A stretch of DNA of 64,000 bases, from contig AP018172.1 of assembly GCA_002368175.1 (NCBI GenBank), positions 3,718,001-3,782,000 on the forward strand. Direction: 5' to 3'. Below the pieces are notes generated by a model. That model was given only the letters and a program-made list of their open reading frames with translations. It ran no database searches and was not told the origin of the DNA. The translations under genes and the position numbers were made by a program. This document shows, in pieces, positions 19,745-26,685 of the stretch. The stretch comes from Calothrix sp. NIES-2098. GTDB taxonomy: Bacteria; Cyanobacteriota; Cyanobacteriia; Cyanobacteriales; Nostocaceae. Within the stretch, counting starts at the first letter, position 1. Each line of letters starts with the position of its first letter.

Positions 19745-20045
19745 AATTTCCTCTATATAAGATTGTTCCAGTGTAATTTGAAATTAAGCGTATTCTTACG
19801 CATATACATCACGATTAATTGTATTAATTTACATCTAGCTTAATTAGGCTGAAGCAGCGTTCCTCAGCTTTGATAGTTTGTAATACAAATGTAGTATATA
19901 TGATTTACGGCGTCAATAATTGGGAAGGAGTCACCGCGTTAGCGTCTCTGAAACAGAAGGCATCGCTCCCCGAACAAAAGCCGATTCCTGAGAAATATAT
20001 TAAAATTTGTAAATAACATCACTGTGGTTGCAATAGCTCAATTCT
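19745..20045. other. intergenic region, probable divergent promoters
   Basis: 300 bp between rtcB (leftward) and the methyltransferase gene (rightward). It is AT-rich next to rtcB. No ORF, hairpin terminator or RNA gene is recognisable. Promoters for both genes should lie here. Confidence 0.4.
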
Positions 20046-20936
20046 ATGGCGATTCCGCTAAATCCATTCTGGGAACGTTTTTTATCCCCTGTAGTCCGGT
20101 TTTTGATTGATGAAGAGGGGTTAGAACGTTATGCTCTAAGTATTGACTGGAACAAACAAAGCGATCGCTTTCAAAGAGCTGATGTTGCAATCCCCTCTTA
20201 CTACAGTAGCTACAAATTTCGTGGCATGGAGGGCGGTTATCTTAACCCTAAGGTAGTAGTTTCCTACGATCCGATTATTCAATACCTGCTGCCTCCTAAT
20301 GAAAGCCTTGTACGTCAGGCTGTGATTGATGCAATTAAAGTCCAACCACGACGCATACTGGATTTAGGTTGCGGTACAGGTTCTAATACCTTGATGCTAA
20401 AACAGGCTTTCCCGCAAGCAGAAGTCATAGGATTAGATTTATCTGCATATATGTTGGTAATGGCAGAACAAAAAGCCACAACTGCCGGTTTAGATATAGC
20501 TTGGCGACATGGTAATGCCGAGAAAACAGCCTTCCCCGATGCTTCTTTTGACTTAGTAACAGCTACTTTGTTATTTCGGGAAATTCCAACTGCTGTATCC
20601 CAAGCAATTCTCCAGGAATGTTTTCGCTTACTCGTGGTGGGAGGACAAGTATTAATTCTAGATATTAATCAAAAGGCCCTGCGTCAGCTAGAATGGCTCA
20701 AAGATGTTATTGAGGAGCCATATCTTCGCGAGTATGCTGCTCTCAATTTGAATGAGAGTATAAGTAAAGCAGGATTTGAAGCATTGCCAACCCAAGATGT
20801 TTGGTGGATGCATCAGCTAAGTAGCGGTGTCAAACCTCTGTCCAACCGCCAACAAGTTCGTCAGTACGTATCAAAATCAATAGATAGCAGTGATTTGGAG
20901 GAGCTAGGTTCCCCAGTTTTTGGCATAAGAGCATGA
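20046..20936 (+). CDS. class I SAM-dependent methyltransferase
   Basis: 296 residues. The Rossmann-type S-adenosylmethionine motif I is ILDLGCGTGSNTL (about residue 102), followed by VIGLDLSAYML (motif II) and the NAEKTAFPDASFDLVTATLLF post-motif region typical of UbiE/COQ5-like enzymes. About 90 residues precede the domain. The stop overlaps the following HAD hydrolase start by 4 bp. The methyl acceptor is unknown. Confidence 0.85.
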   Translation: MAIPLNPFWERFLSPVVRFLIDEEGLERYALSIDWNKQSDRFQRADVAIPSYYSSYKFRGMEGGYLNPKVVVSYDPIIQYLLPPNESLVRQAVIDAIKVQPRRILDLGCGTGSNTLMLKQAFPQAEVIGLDLSAYMLVMAEQKATTAGLDIAWRHGNAEKTAFPDASFDLVTATLLFREIPTAVSQAILQECFRLLVVGGQVLILDINQKALRQLEWLKDVIEEPYLREYAALNLNESISKAGFEALPTQDVWWMHQLSSGVKPLSNRQQVRQYVSKSIDSSDLEELGSPVFGIRA

Positions 20937-21658
20937 GTTTAAAGGCAGTTTTATTTGATTTTAATGGTGTCATCATTAATGATGAGCAAATCCATCTGCG
21001 ACTGATAGATGAAATTCTGATCGAGGAGAATCTTCAACCCCAACGAGAAAAAGAGCGTCAAGCTTCTTTAGGACGTAGCGATCGCGCTTGTTTTCAAGAA
21101 TTATTGCATAATCGCGGTCGTGTGGTCAGTGAAGAATATTTAACTCAATTGCTCAACCGCAAGGCGCAAGCATATGTCTTGGAACTAGAGAAATTAGAAA
21201 AACTGCCTTTGTATTCAGGTTTAGACGACTTGATATTTCAGGTGCGTTCGCGCAATCTCACAATCGGGTTAGTTAGCGGTGCAATTCGTAAAGAAATCGA
21301 TTTAGTACTCGAACGCGCTAACCTAGCCGAACATTTTTCAGTAATAGTAGCTGGTGATGATATTACTACCAGTAAACCAAAACCCGATGGTTATCTATTA
21401 GCAGTGGAAAGGCTAAACCAAAAATATCCTGACTTAAATCTGCAACCACAAGAGTGTTTGGCAATTGAAGATACCCCCGCAGGTATCCAAGCTGCAAAAC
21501 GAGCGCAAATGCAAGTAGTAGGTGTCGCCAATACTTACCCCTTTCATATGCTTCAGCGCTGTTGTAACTGGACTGTGGATTATTTGACTGATTTAGAACT
21601 CGAAAGAGTGCAGGAAGTTTATACTCAAAAAGAATTAAAATCAGCTACCAATGAATGA
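20933..21658 (+). CDS. HAD-family hydrolase (beta-phosphoglucomutase/phosphatase-like)
   Basis: 241 residues with the four HAD motifs: FDFNGVIINDE (motif I; the second Asp of DxD is replaced by Asn), GLVSGA (II), a Lys in TTSKPKPDGY (III) and AIEDTPAGIQAA (IV). Asn in place of the acid/base Asp makes classic phosphatase chemistry uncertain. It overlaps the methyltransferase gene by 4 bp. Its stop lies about 35 bp before the tRNA gene used as CAST target. Confidence 0.85.
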   Translation: MSLKAVLFDFNGVIINDEQIHLRLIDEILIEENLQPQREKERQASLGRSDRACFQELLHNRGRVVSEEYLTQLLNRKAQAYVLELEKLEKLPLYSGLDDLIFQVRSRNLTIGLVSGAIRKEIDLVLERANLAEHFSVIVAGDDITTSKPKPDGYLLAVERLNQKYPDLNLQPQECLAIEDTPAGIQAAKRAQMQVVGVANTYPFHMLQRCCNWTVDYLTDLELERVQEVYTQKELKSATNE

Positions 21659-21692
21659 TATAATTAAAAATGGTGAGTACAAAAATTAGTCA

Positions 21693-21765
21693 GGGGAATT
21701 AGCTCAGCTGGTAGAGCGCTGCGATCGCACCGCAGAGGTCAGGGATTCGAGTTCCCTATTCTCCA
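21693..21765 (+). tRNA. tRNA-Ala (anticodon CGC)
   Basis: 73-nt cloverleaf: acceptor stem GGGGAAT/ATTCTCC, D arm GCTC..GAGC, anticodon stem CTGCG/CGCAG with loop ATCGCAC (anticodon CGC, reading GCG), T arm AGGGA/TCCCT with TTCGAGT loop, discriminator A. CCA is not encoded. The anticodon arm contains a GCGATCGC palindrome. The 3' end is intact despite the CAST insertion 2 bp further on. Bases 21714-21731 are the protospacer copied in the element's own guide. Confidence 0.95.
21711..21731 (+). other. homing target site: GTA PAM plus 18-bp protospacer
   Basis: GTA at 21711-21713 fits the 5'-GTN PAM described for Cas12k. The next 18 bases, GAGCGCTGCGATCGCACC, are identical to the spacer at 22163-22180 (read on the minus strand). 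The 5-bp target duplication (21763-21767) begins 50 bp after the PAM, within the range reported for V-K transposons. The identity stops at both spacer edges, as expected for a functional guide rather than a random repeat. Confidence 0.88.
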
Positions 21766-21767
21766 TT

Positions 21768-21923
21768 TGTCCATTAAATAATTGTTGTCAGTTTTAAAGA
21801 ATTATTGTCCAATTTGATGTAGTTAGAGGACATAAGTTACGTAATCTCCTGCCTTTCAGCCATCAATCCAGTTTTAAAGAATTATTGTCCAGAGTTGAAA
21901 CCAGTTTTAAAGAATTATTGTCC
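21768..21923. repeat. transposon right end: terminal repeat plus three TnsB-type repeats
   Basis: After the terminal inverted repeat there are three exact direct copies of a 22-bp unit ending AAAGAATTATTGTCC at 21789-21810, 21869-21890 and 21902-21923. The terminal sequence itself shares the ATTGTTGTC core. Multiple short TnsB-binding sites near each end are the hallmark of Tn7-like ends. Their spacing (80 and 33 bp) differs from that at the other end, which is expected because Tn7-like ends are asymmetric. Confidence 0.85.
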
Positions 21924-22162
21924 AAAATAAGAGGTTAGTTTTTGCCAGATATATGAAATCAAATTTAGGACTTTACAGCAAATCTAAGACTTTTTAATTA
22001 CAAATTATTAAATTGCCTCACATTATCCCAGAGCTTTGTATCGCTCCGGGGTATATATCTGGAGCAGTTTATTTTCGGTCTAATTATAAAAATTAATTTC
22101 TGCTTTTGCAGCTTTCACTGAAGCCACTGTTTTGTTACCTTAAAACGCTGCTTGCATTTTTT
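21924..22162. other. right-end internal non-coding stretch
   Basis: About 240 bp between the TnsB-type sites and the homing guide. It is AT-rich and has no gene or repeat copies that I can identify. It may contain the 3' end of the guide transcript. Confidence 0.4.
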
Positions 22163-22197
22163 GGTGCGATCGCAGCGCTCCTTTCAAACCACCCTAG
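22163..22197 (-). ncRNA. delocalised homing crRNA (half-repeat plus tRNA-Ala spacer)
   Basis: On the minus strand CTAGGGTGGTTTGAAAG (22197-22181) resembles the 3' half of the array repeat (GTGGTGGGTTGAAAG). It is followed at once by GAGCGCTGCGATCGCACC (22180-22163), identical to the tRNA-Ala gene next to the element. V-K elements are known to keep such a separate guide outside the main array, between array and transposon end, for insertion at a tRNA. It lies about 50 bp beyond the last array repeat and would be expressed by read-through or its own promoter. Confidence 0.87.
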
Positions 22198-22249
22198 TAA
22201 ATAATTCTACTATAGTAAAGATGTAAAAGTTAAACATCAAACATTAGTT

Positions 22250-22916
22250 CTTTCAACCCACGACTTACTGACTGGGGAGTTATTGAAACGCGTCATGCCT
22301 CCAAGGCGTATAAACACAAGAAAACTTTCAACCCACCACCGAGCAGGAGGGTTATTGAAATTTGACTTCAGCATGGGCACGAAGAAGATAAGAGTATGCT
22401 TTCAACCCACCACCGAGCGGGAGGGTTATTGAAACCTGGTCGGTTGCCAGCGCGGAGCATTTTTAGCAATCTTTCAACCCACCACCGAGCGGGAGGGTTA
22501 TTGAAACCAGCCCTTTCAACGCGTTCATTTGTACTAGATTTTCTGCAAACAATACACGCCCCCTCAACCCTTACACAATCAAACTCACGCTCAATTCTGC
22601 ACAAAAATGCTCGATTCAAGAGGCAATAAATTGACCGTTTTTGGATGTGCGATCGCATAATCAAGTTCGATAGCTTAGAAGCATCATTTGTTGCCCCAGT
22701 CTGGGAGCGGGTTTCAGCCTTTGATTGAGTAGTTCATTTGTTCGTGTTGAAAGGGCTGGGTGATTGAAACCCAGGATTGAGTTGGCAGAAGAAGATCCAA
22801 ATTGGCTGCTTTCAACCCACCACCGAGCGGGAGGGTTATTGAAACTCCTTGTCTCCTTAATGGTTTGAGGTGTTTTTCACTTTCAACCCACCACCCAGTA
22901 GGAAGGTTATTGAAAC
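22250..22916 (-). CRISPR. type V-K CRISPR array, interrupted by a MITE
   Basis: Repeats of 37 bp, read on the minus strand, begin GTTTCAATAACCCTCCCGCT and end GGTGGGTTGAAAG, as in V-K CAST arrays. Units lie at 22880-22916 (variant), 22809-22845, 22759-22770 (fragment after the MITE), 22471-22507, 22399-22435, 22325-22361 (last base changed) and 22250-22289 (40 bp, strongly degenerate, terminal). Spacers are 34-38 nt. Both terminal repeats are diverged. The direction is given by the tracrRNA remnant upstream on the same strand. No cas1/cas2 is present, as usual for V-K, so the array cannot adapt by itself. Confidence 0.92.
22508..22758. mobile_element. MITE related to the IS4-like element, inserted in a CRISPR repeat
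   Basis: 251 bp beginning CAGCCCTTTCAACGCG and ending CGTGTTGAAAGGGCTG; the right 30 bp differ from the IS at 15897-17541 at only about one position. It has no transposase frame. It is flanked by GGTTATTGAAAC (22496-22507, end of an intact repeat) and GGTGATTGAAAC (22759-22770), a 12-bp target duplication with one mismatch, in keeping with the 10-12 bp made by IS4-group elements. The target was the 5' end (in transcript sense) of a CRISPR repeat. Confidence 0.8.
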
Positions 22917-23039
22917 CTTACCCTCTAAAATGCTTATCTCTACTGCCTTGAGCAGATAATTTTAACAAGTCTACTTAAAAGCTAATTTTTTACACACACA
23001 AAATAAAAATTGATTGGTATTGAGAATCATGAAACTCAG

Positions 23040-23176
23040 TCTCTACAGGATTTGTAGAGTTGTGGCAGCATGTCAGGGATTTTGCCCCCGCTTTGACTTG
23101 CCAAAATAAAAATTAGGGGGGTGGTAGTTCAGTAGCCACCATGACGGTATACCCGTACCCTTACTTTGTTGTAAAT
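23040..23176 (-). ncRNA. 3' part of the V-K tracrRNA gene, 5' part lost
   Basis: Read on the minus strand from 23176: TAAGGGTACGGGTATAC, then GTGGCTACTGAA (23139-23128), a C-rich tract (23124-23115) and a matching GGGGG about 30 nt on (23089-23085). The sequence TAAGGGYRCGG...GTGGCTACTGAA followed by a CCCCC/GGGGG stem is, as I recall it, the conserved 3' region of V-K tracrRNAs. A small hairpin (23041-23059) may mark the 3' end. The upstream 100 or more nt expected in an intact tracrRNA are missing because the IS begins at 23177, and the sequence beyond the IS does not resume it. Confidence 0.75.
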
Positions 23177-24424
23177 AGGACTTACGCAATTGGCACAAAT
23201 AGCAGGCAGGGCACAGCCCTGACACGCGACAATATAAATCAAACCAAGCACATAAAAATACTTGGGCGCTTCAGTTGCTGAATTAAATAATTAGAAAGCA
23301 AGTTATGCTTGATTTGATAGATAGTTTTGCCAGTTCTATAGGCTAAATTCTTTAACCTAACCCAAACCAACATTGCACAAGCAATATGATTTCTTTGGAG
23401 TCTAGCTTTCCGACACTGGCAAGATTCAATGCCAGTTAGTTGTTTAATTTCCCTGTGAAACTCCTCTATTTTCCAACGAATTTTACACACCTGTTGTACA
23501 ACATCCGTGGAACTTTGAGATAAATCGTTAGTGGCGACATAATCCGTTCTGTTGGTAGAAACAGTAACCCGGAATAGTTTCACTTTTTTATTAGCTGGGA
23601 ATCCTTTAATTTTTATGATTTTACCACAGTCTAATTCTTCTTGGTTCCATTCTAATAATTCAATCCGTTTATATTTTTCTTGACCAAATGTATCATCAAC
23701 TAAACGATTATTTTTTAAAGGGCAATAATAAATTTTGTCTAAGCTATCAATATATAGCATTAAACTGTGTACCGCATACCATGTATCCATCAAAACAGTA
23801 TCAAATGGTAAAAGCTTATGATACACAAGGTTTTGGAGCATATCTTTCACATGGTCTATCTTGGTTTTCCCATCGACATCAGGATTAAAAATTCGATAAT
23901 CTATGACCCAAAATCTTTGAAGTGTAGGGTTGACATACACGCAGCTAACTACACCAATGCCTTTCAGGACACCATGCTCATTACCACTATATTGTCTTCT
24001 GACTATTTCTATTTCTTCAGAATACTTTTTATCTAAAACGCTATCATCAAATATGATGTAACCATTTTCATCAGACTCAACGACCTCTTTCACGTTATCC
24101 CATAGTAAACGAGGTGTTAATTTTTCGGTTTTCAAATAATAGTTAATTGCGTCATGACTAATACTCTCTAAATGCTCTGCCAAATTGGTAATTGTATAAT
24201 TAATTTGACTACTTAATAAATATTGGCAGTAATTAAGCTTAGTAAATCTCATTACCCTTAGCGAAATTTATCTAATATAACCTCTACCTATTTTCTCACG
24301 AATATTTCGATAGTACTTCCAAGACAGCGACTTCTATTACGAAGGCAAAGCTTTCAAAATCAGATTTAATTAATACCTATGTACTATGAACTAACGATCG
24401 CATTGTGCCAGTTGCGTAAGTCCT
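23177..24424. mobile_element. IS701-like insertion sequence at the array-proximal breakpoint
   Basis: 20-bp inverted ends with one mismatch: AGGACTTACGCAATTGGCAC at 23177 and the complement GTGCCAGTTGCGTAAGTCCT ending at 24424. One transposase gene is inside on the minus strand. The flanking bases (GTAAAT on the left, GTCTTA on the right) show no target duplication, as expected if a deletion starting at the IS, or recombination between two copies, removed neighbouring DNA. One side cuts the tracrRNA gene, the other a nuclease-like gene. Confidence 0.85.
23239..24252 (-). CDS. IS701-like DDE transposase
   Basis: 337 residues. Candidate catalytic acids lie in GYIIFDDSVLDKKY (first Asp), DTVLMDTWYAVHSL (second) and KIRWKIEEFHREIKQLTGIESCQ (Glu; Y/W..E pattern of the IS4/IS701 superfamily). 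The C-terminal CRKARLQRNHIACAMLVWVRLK segment is typical of cyanobacterial members. It is intact and fills the IS between the inverted ends, so the copy may be active. Confidence 0.85.
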   Translation of the reverse strand: MRFTKLNYCQYLLSSQINYTITNLAEHLESISHDAINYYLKTEKLTPRLLWDNVKEVVESDENGYIIFDDSVLDKKYSEEIEIVRRQYSGNEHGVLKGIGVVSCVYVNPTLQRFWVIDYRIFNPDVDGKTKIDHVKDMLQNLVYHKLLPFDTVLMDTWYAVHSLMLYIDSLDKIYYCPLKNNRLVDDTFGQEKYKRIELLEWNQEELDCGKIIKIKGFPANKKVKLFRVTVSTNRTDYVATNDLSQSSTDVVQQVCKIRWKIEEFHREIKQLTGIESCQCRKARLQRNHIACAMLVWVRLKNLAYRTGKTIYQIKHNLLSNYLIQQLKRPSIFMCLV

Positions 24425-24522
24425 GTCTTACTAGCACAAACTTTCAGGGAACGATATATGACACTTTAGGAATAAATCACTGTTCTTTATTTTTCCCTAA
24501 CCAAATATATAAATGGAAAACG

Positions 24523-24855
24523 ATGCGTTTCCGCTCTCGTACAGAAATAAAAGTAGCACAGGTACTTGAGAAGCGAGGATTAATGTACTTACCAAACAGC
24601 TTGATGCGTTTGGGACGATATCATAAAAGCTTTGAGCCTGACTTCTTAGTTTGTTGTCCCACAGCCAAAGGCTTTAAGTGGGCAATTCTGGAGATAGATG
24701 GTTATTGGCACTTGCCCCAAAAACGGGCTAAGGAACATGAAAGAGAAAGATTATTTGAACATAGCGGTGTGAGAGTTCATAGATTTGATGCTGAGCTTTG
24801 TGAAAATGAGCCAGAGGCTGTAGTGAGCGAATTGATTGAACTTATGACACAATAA
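24523..24855 (+). pseudogene. restriction-endonuclease-fold protein, probably 5'-truncated by the IS
   Basis: The domain from ATG 24523 reads MRFRSRTEIKVAQVLEKRG, then FEPDFLV, WAILEIDGYWH and HERERLFEHSGVRVHRFDA. The E...D...ExD pattern and the terminal FDA.EC segment match the Vsr/DUF559/TnsA-N-like nuclease fold found in several cyanobacterial hypothetical proteins. The frame continues upstream to the IS edge (24425) with protein-like sequence (TIYDTLGINHCSLFFPNQIYK), so the original gene was probably longer and lost its start. It is not a full TnsA. It may be former cargo rather than part of the transposition machinery. Confidence 0.55.
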
Positions 24856-25137
24856 TAGGGAAATGTAATGACAGTGATTTGAAGAAAAACTAAAGTGCGA
24901 TCGCCACCAGTTGCGTCTCTGTTAGCTCGACTTTATCCATTTTTACGAAGCCCAAAACCCGAGGCTGAAACCATTACGGGACTGTAGTTTTAGTTTTTAG
25001 ACTTGAGTGCAAATTAGTGACATAGAAAAAGTATTTGCCAAAAAACCAGGATTTTTGCCGGATAAGGAAAGCCAAGTTCTTAATTTTGGATAAAGTCGAG
25101 CTAAGTTATAACTCTTATAACAGAGATGTTTGACTAC
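24856..25137. other. non-coding stretch between nuclease remnant and chitinase-like gene
   Basis: 282 bp separating two convergent genes. No conserved coding segment or cas12k remnant was found in any frame, and no strong terminator hairpin is evident. Confidence 0.4.
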
Positions 25138-25968
25138 TTAGCAGGAAAGATTTTCGCCAGGTGATACCCCCAACTTCTGGCAAAAATCCAGATAAAAATT
25201 AATTCGATTTTGAGCTTGCTGTCTGCCTTCTGGGGACGCATTCGGCCCACATTCGATGCCACCATTGATGATGGAGATTGTCATGCCGAAACCAGAGTTG
25301 CGGATAGCGTCGTGGCACGATGTCATCCAGAACCATAGGGCGGTCATGAAGGAAATAGCACTATCTGTTGAGACCAAATCAGGGTTATTGAGTAGATCGA
25401 TACCAAGAGCTGCCCCACATACAGCATAGTTGTAGTTCCACGACAACTGGATTGGCCCGCGACCATGATAAGTTTTACCCTGCACACACGGATAGGTTGT
25501 GGGATCGCAGTAGTTACCCCATACTGCTGTGTTCAGTTCCTCAATGTATTGTAAAAACCCCGTTTCTTGGGTAACATTTGCTAGGAATGCAGCCGCCTCA
25601 CGTCTACATTGCTCGTTAGATCCTTCATTGCAGAAGCTGGGATATTTCTGCGTGGCAGCCACCAGACCGTCGTAGGAGTAAAAACCGTTTCGGTTTGGGA
25701 ATAGAGCCTCGAAGGTTTGGCGCGATACAATACCTGCGAAACTATTGTCCGGTGGAGTTGGGGGAGGGGCTGGTGGAGTGACAGACCCGTTAGGAATGCA
25801 GATTTCTTGACCTACTTGTAAATTTGAGGCATCTGCATCTGTGAAGGGAGTGCCATCTGGTTTGAGAATTTCACGCCAACGGTTACTATCACCTAATTGT
25901 TGTTGGGCAATAATAGAAAGCGTATCTCCCGACTTGATAGTGTATGAATTACCGAGTGTACAAGACAT
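25138..25968 (-). CDS. LysM - GH19 chitinase-like hydrolase
   Basis: 276 residues. Residues about 8-58 are a LysM carbohydrate-binding module (YTIKSGDTLSIIAQQQLGD...VGQEICIP). A proline-rich linker follows, then a GH19-type domain: AAFLANVTQETGF holds the catalytic Glu and YHGRGPIQLSWNYNYA the conserved substrate-binding segment. Such proteins cleave chitin or peptidoglycan-like GlcNAc polymers. There is no standard signal peptide; the N-terminus MSCTLGNSY is shared with the next gene, implying a common origin. An SD-like GGAG precedes the start. It is first in a run of glycan-active cargo genes. Confidence 0.87.
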   Translation of the reverse strand: MSCTLGNSYTIKSGDTLSIIAQQQLGDSNRWREILKPDGTPFTDADASNLQVGQEICIPNGSVTPPAPPPTPPDNSFAGIVSRQTFEALFPNRNGFYSYDGLVAATQKYPSFCNEGSNEQCRREAAAFLANVTQETGFLQYIEELNTAVWGNYCDPTTYPCVQGKTYHGRGPIQLSWNYNYAVCGAALGIDLLNNPDLVSTDSAISFMTALWFWMTSCHDAIRNSGFGMTISIINGGIECGPNASPEGRQQAQNRINFYLDFCQKLGVSPGENLSC

Positions 25969-25990
25969 AAATCAACTCCAAAAAATGAAA

Positions 25991-26539
25991 TTACAAAATT
26001 GCTGTGACAGACTGTACACCTAGATTGATTGCTTCTTGAACGGTATCAACAAAGATGTCAATTTTATTACCTATAATCGCCGTACCTATATCTAGGGCAG
26101 CGGCAGGAACTTGCTTGCCATCCCAAAGCACCAAGGTAAAATTTGTTAACAGGGGAATTACATTAGGGTCTACTGCACACTGTAAACGCCTAACGCTCTG
26201 ACCTTGGCATTGTGATTGCAATTGACCTGCAAGTGCAGCTTGCAATGTTATCCCATGTATGCCGGATGCAGGCAGATGGCAATTCGTCTCCTCCATACTG
26301 TAAAATCTGGCTTCTAGAGCTATTTGGTTACCGGAGGGAGGAGGAGGAAAAGGAGTAGACCCTGGAATACAAATTTCCTGACCTACTTGCAAATTAGCAG
26401 CATCTACATCTGTAAATGCGATACCATCTGGTTTGAGAATCTCACGCCAGCGTTCACCATCACCTAATTGTTGTTGGGCAATGGTAAAAAGCGTGTCTCC
26501 TGACTTGATAATGTAGGAATTACCGAGTGTACAAGACAT
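25991..26539 (-). CDS. LysM - 3D-domain protein
   Basis: About 182 residues from the ATG at 26539 (MSCTLGNSYIIKSGDT). The N-terminal LysM is nearly identical to that of the following chitinase-like protein. The C-terminal segment ALDIGTAIIGNKIDIFVDT plus VTAIL resembles the 3D (three-aspartate) domain of MltA/YabE-type peptidoglycan-cleaving or cell-wall-binding proteins; the first Asp is present and the rest are partly replaced. A lytic role is likely but not certain. The gap to the chitinase-like gene is 22 bp, so they should be co-transcribed. Confidence 0.72.
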   Translation of the reverse strand: MSCTLGNSYIIKSGDTLFTIAQQQLGDGERWREILKPDGIAFTDVDAANLQVGQEICIPGSTPFPPPPSGNQIALEARFYSMEETNCHLPASGIHGITLQAALAGQLQSQCQGQSVRRLQCAVDPNVIPLLTNFTLVLWDGKQVPAAALDIGTAIIGNKIDIFVDTVQEAINLGVQSVTAIL

Positions 26540-26685
26540 AAATGAATTCCAAATAAATACTTTCAAGTATTAATTGCAACATCTGCTTTTTTGTATGCTT
26601 GACATATAGGGATTTTCAAATGAGTTGAAGGCGATCGCATCTTTTACTACTACTCCATTTGCACCCAAATCAAGCTTTCTCCCAG

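Noticed and set aside
21660..21692. Terminator between the HAD gene and tRNA
   Set aside because: No stable hairpin is seen; the sequence is merely AT-rich.
21693..21780. Attachment site of a tyrosine-recombinase island at the tRNA
   Set aside because: There is no integrase, no duplicated tRNA 3' end at the far side, and the 5-bp duplication with terminal repeats fits TnsB instead.
22368..22664. Open frames across the CRISPR array (98 and 77 residues)
   Set aside because: They translate the repeats (recurring NNPPARWWVE and LSTHHRAGGLLKP), so they are an artefact of the array.
24379..24522. ATG at 24379 as start of the nuclease gene
   Set aside because: The first residues are encoded by the IS end, so this start arose from the insertion; the conserved domain begins at 24523.
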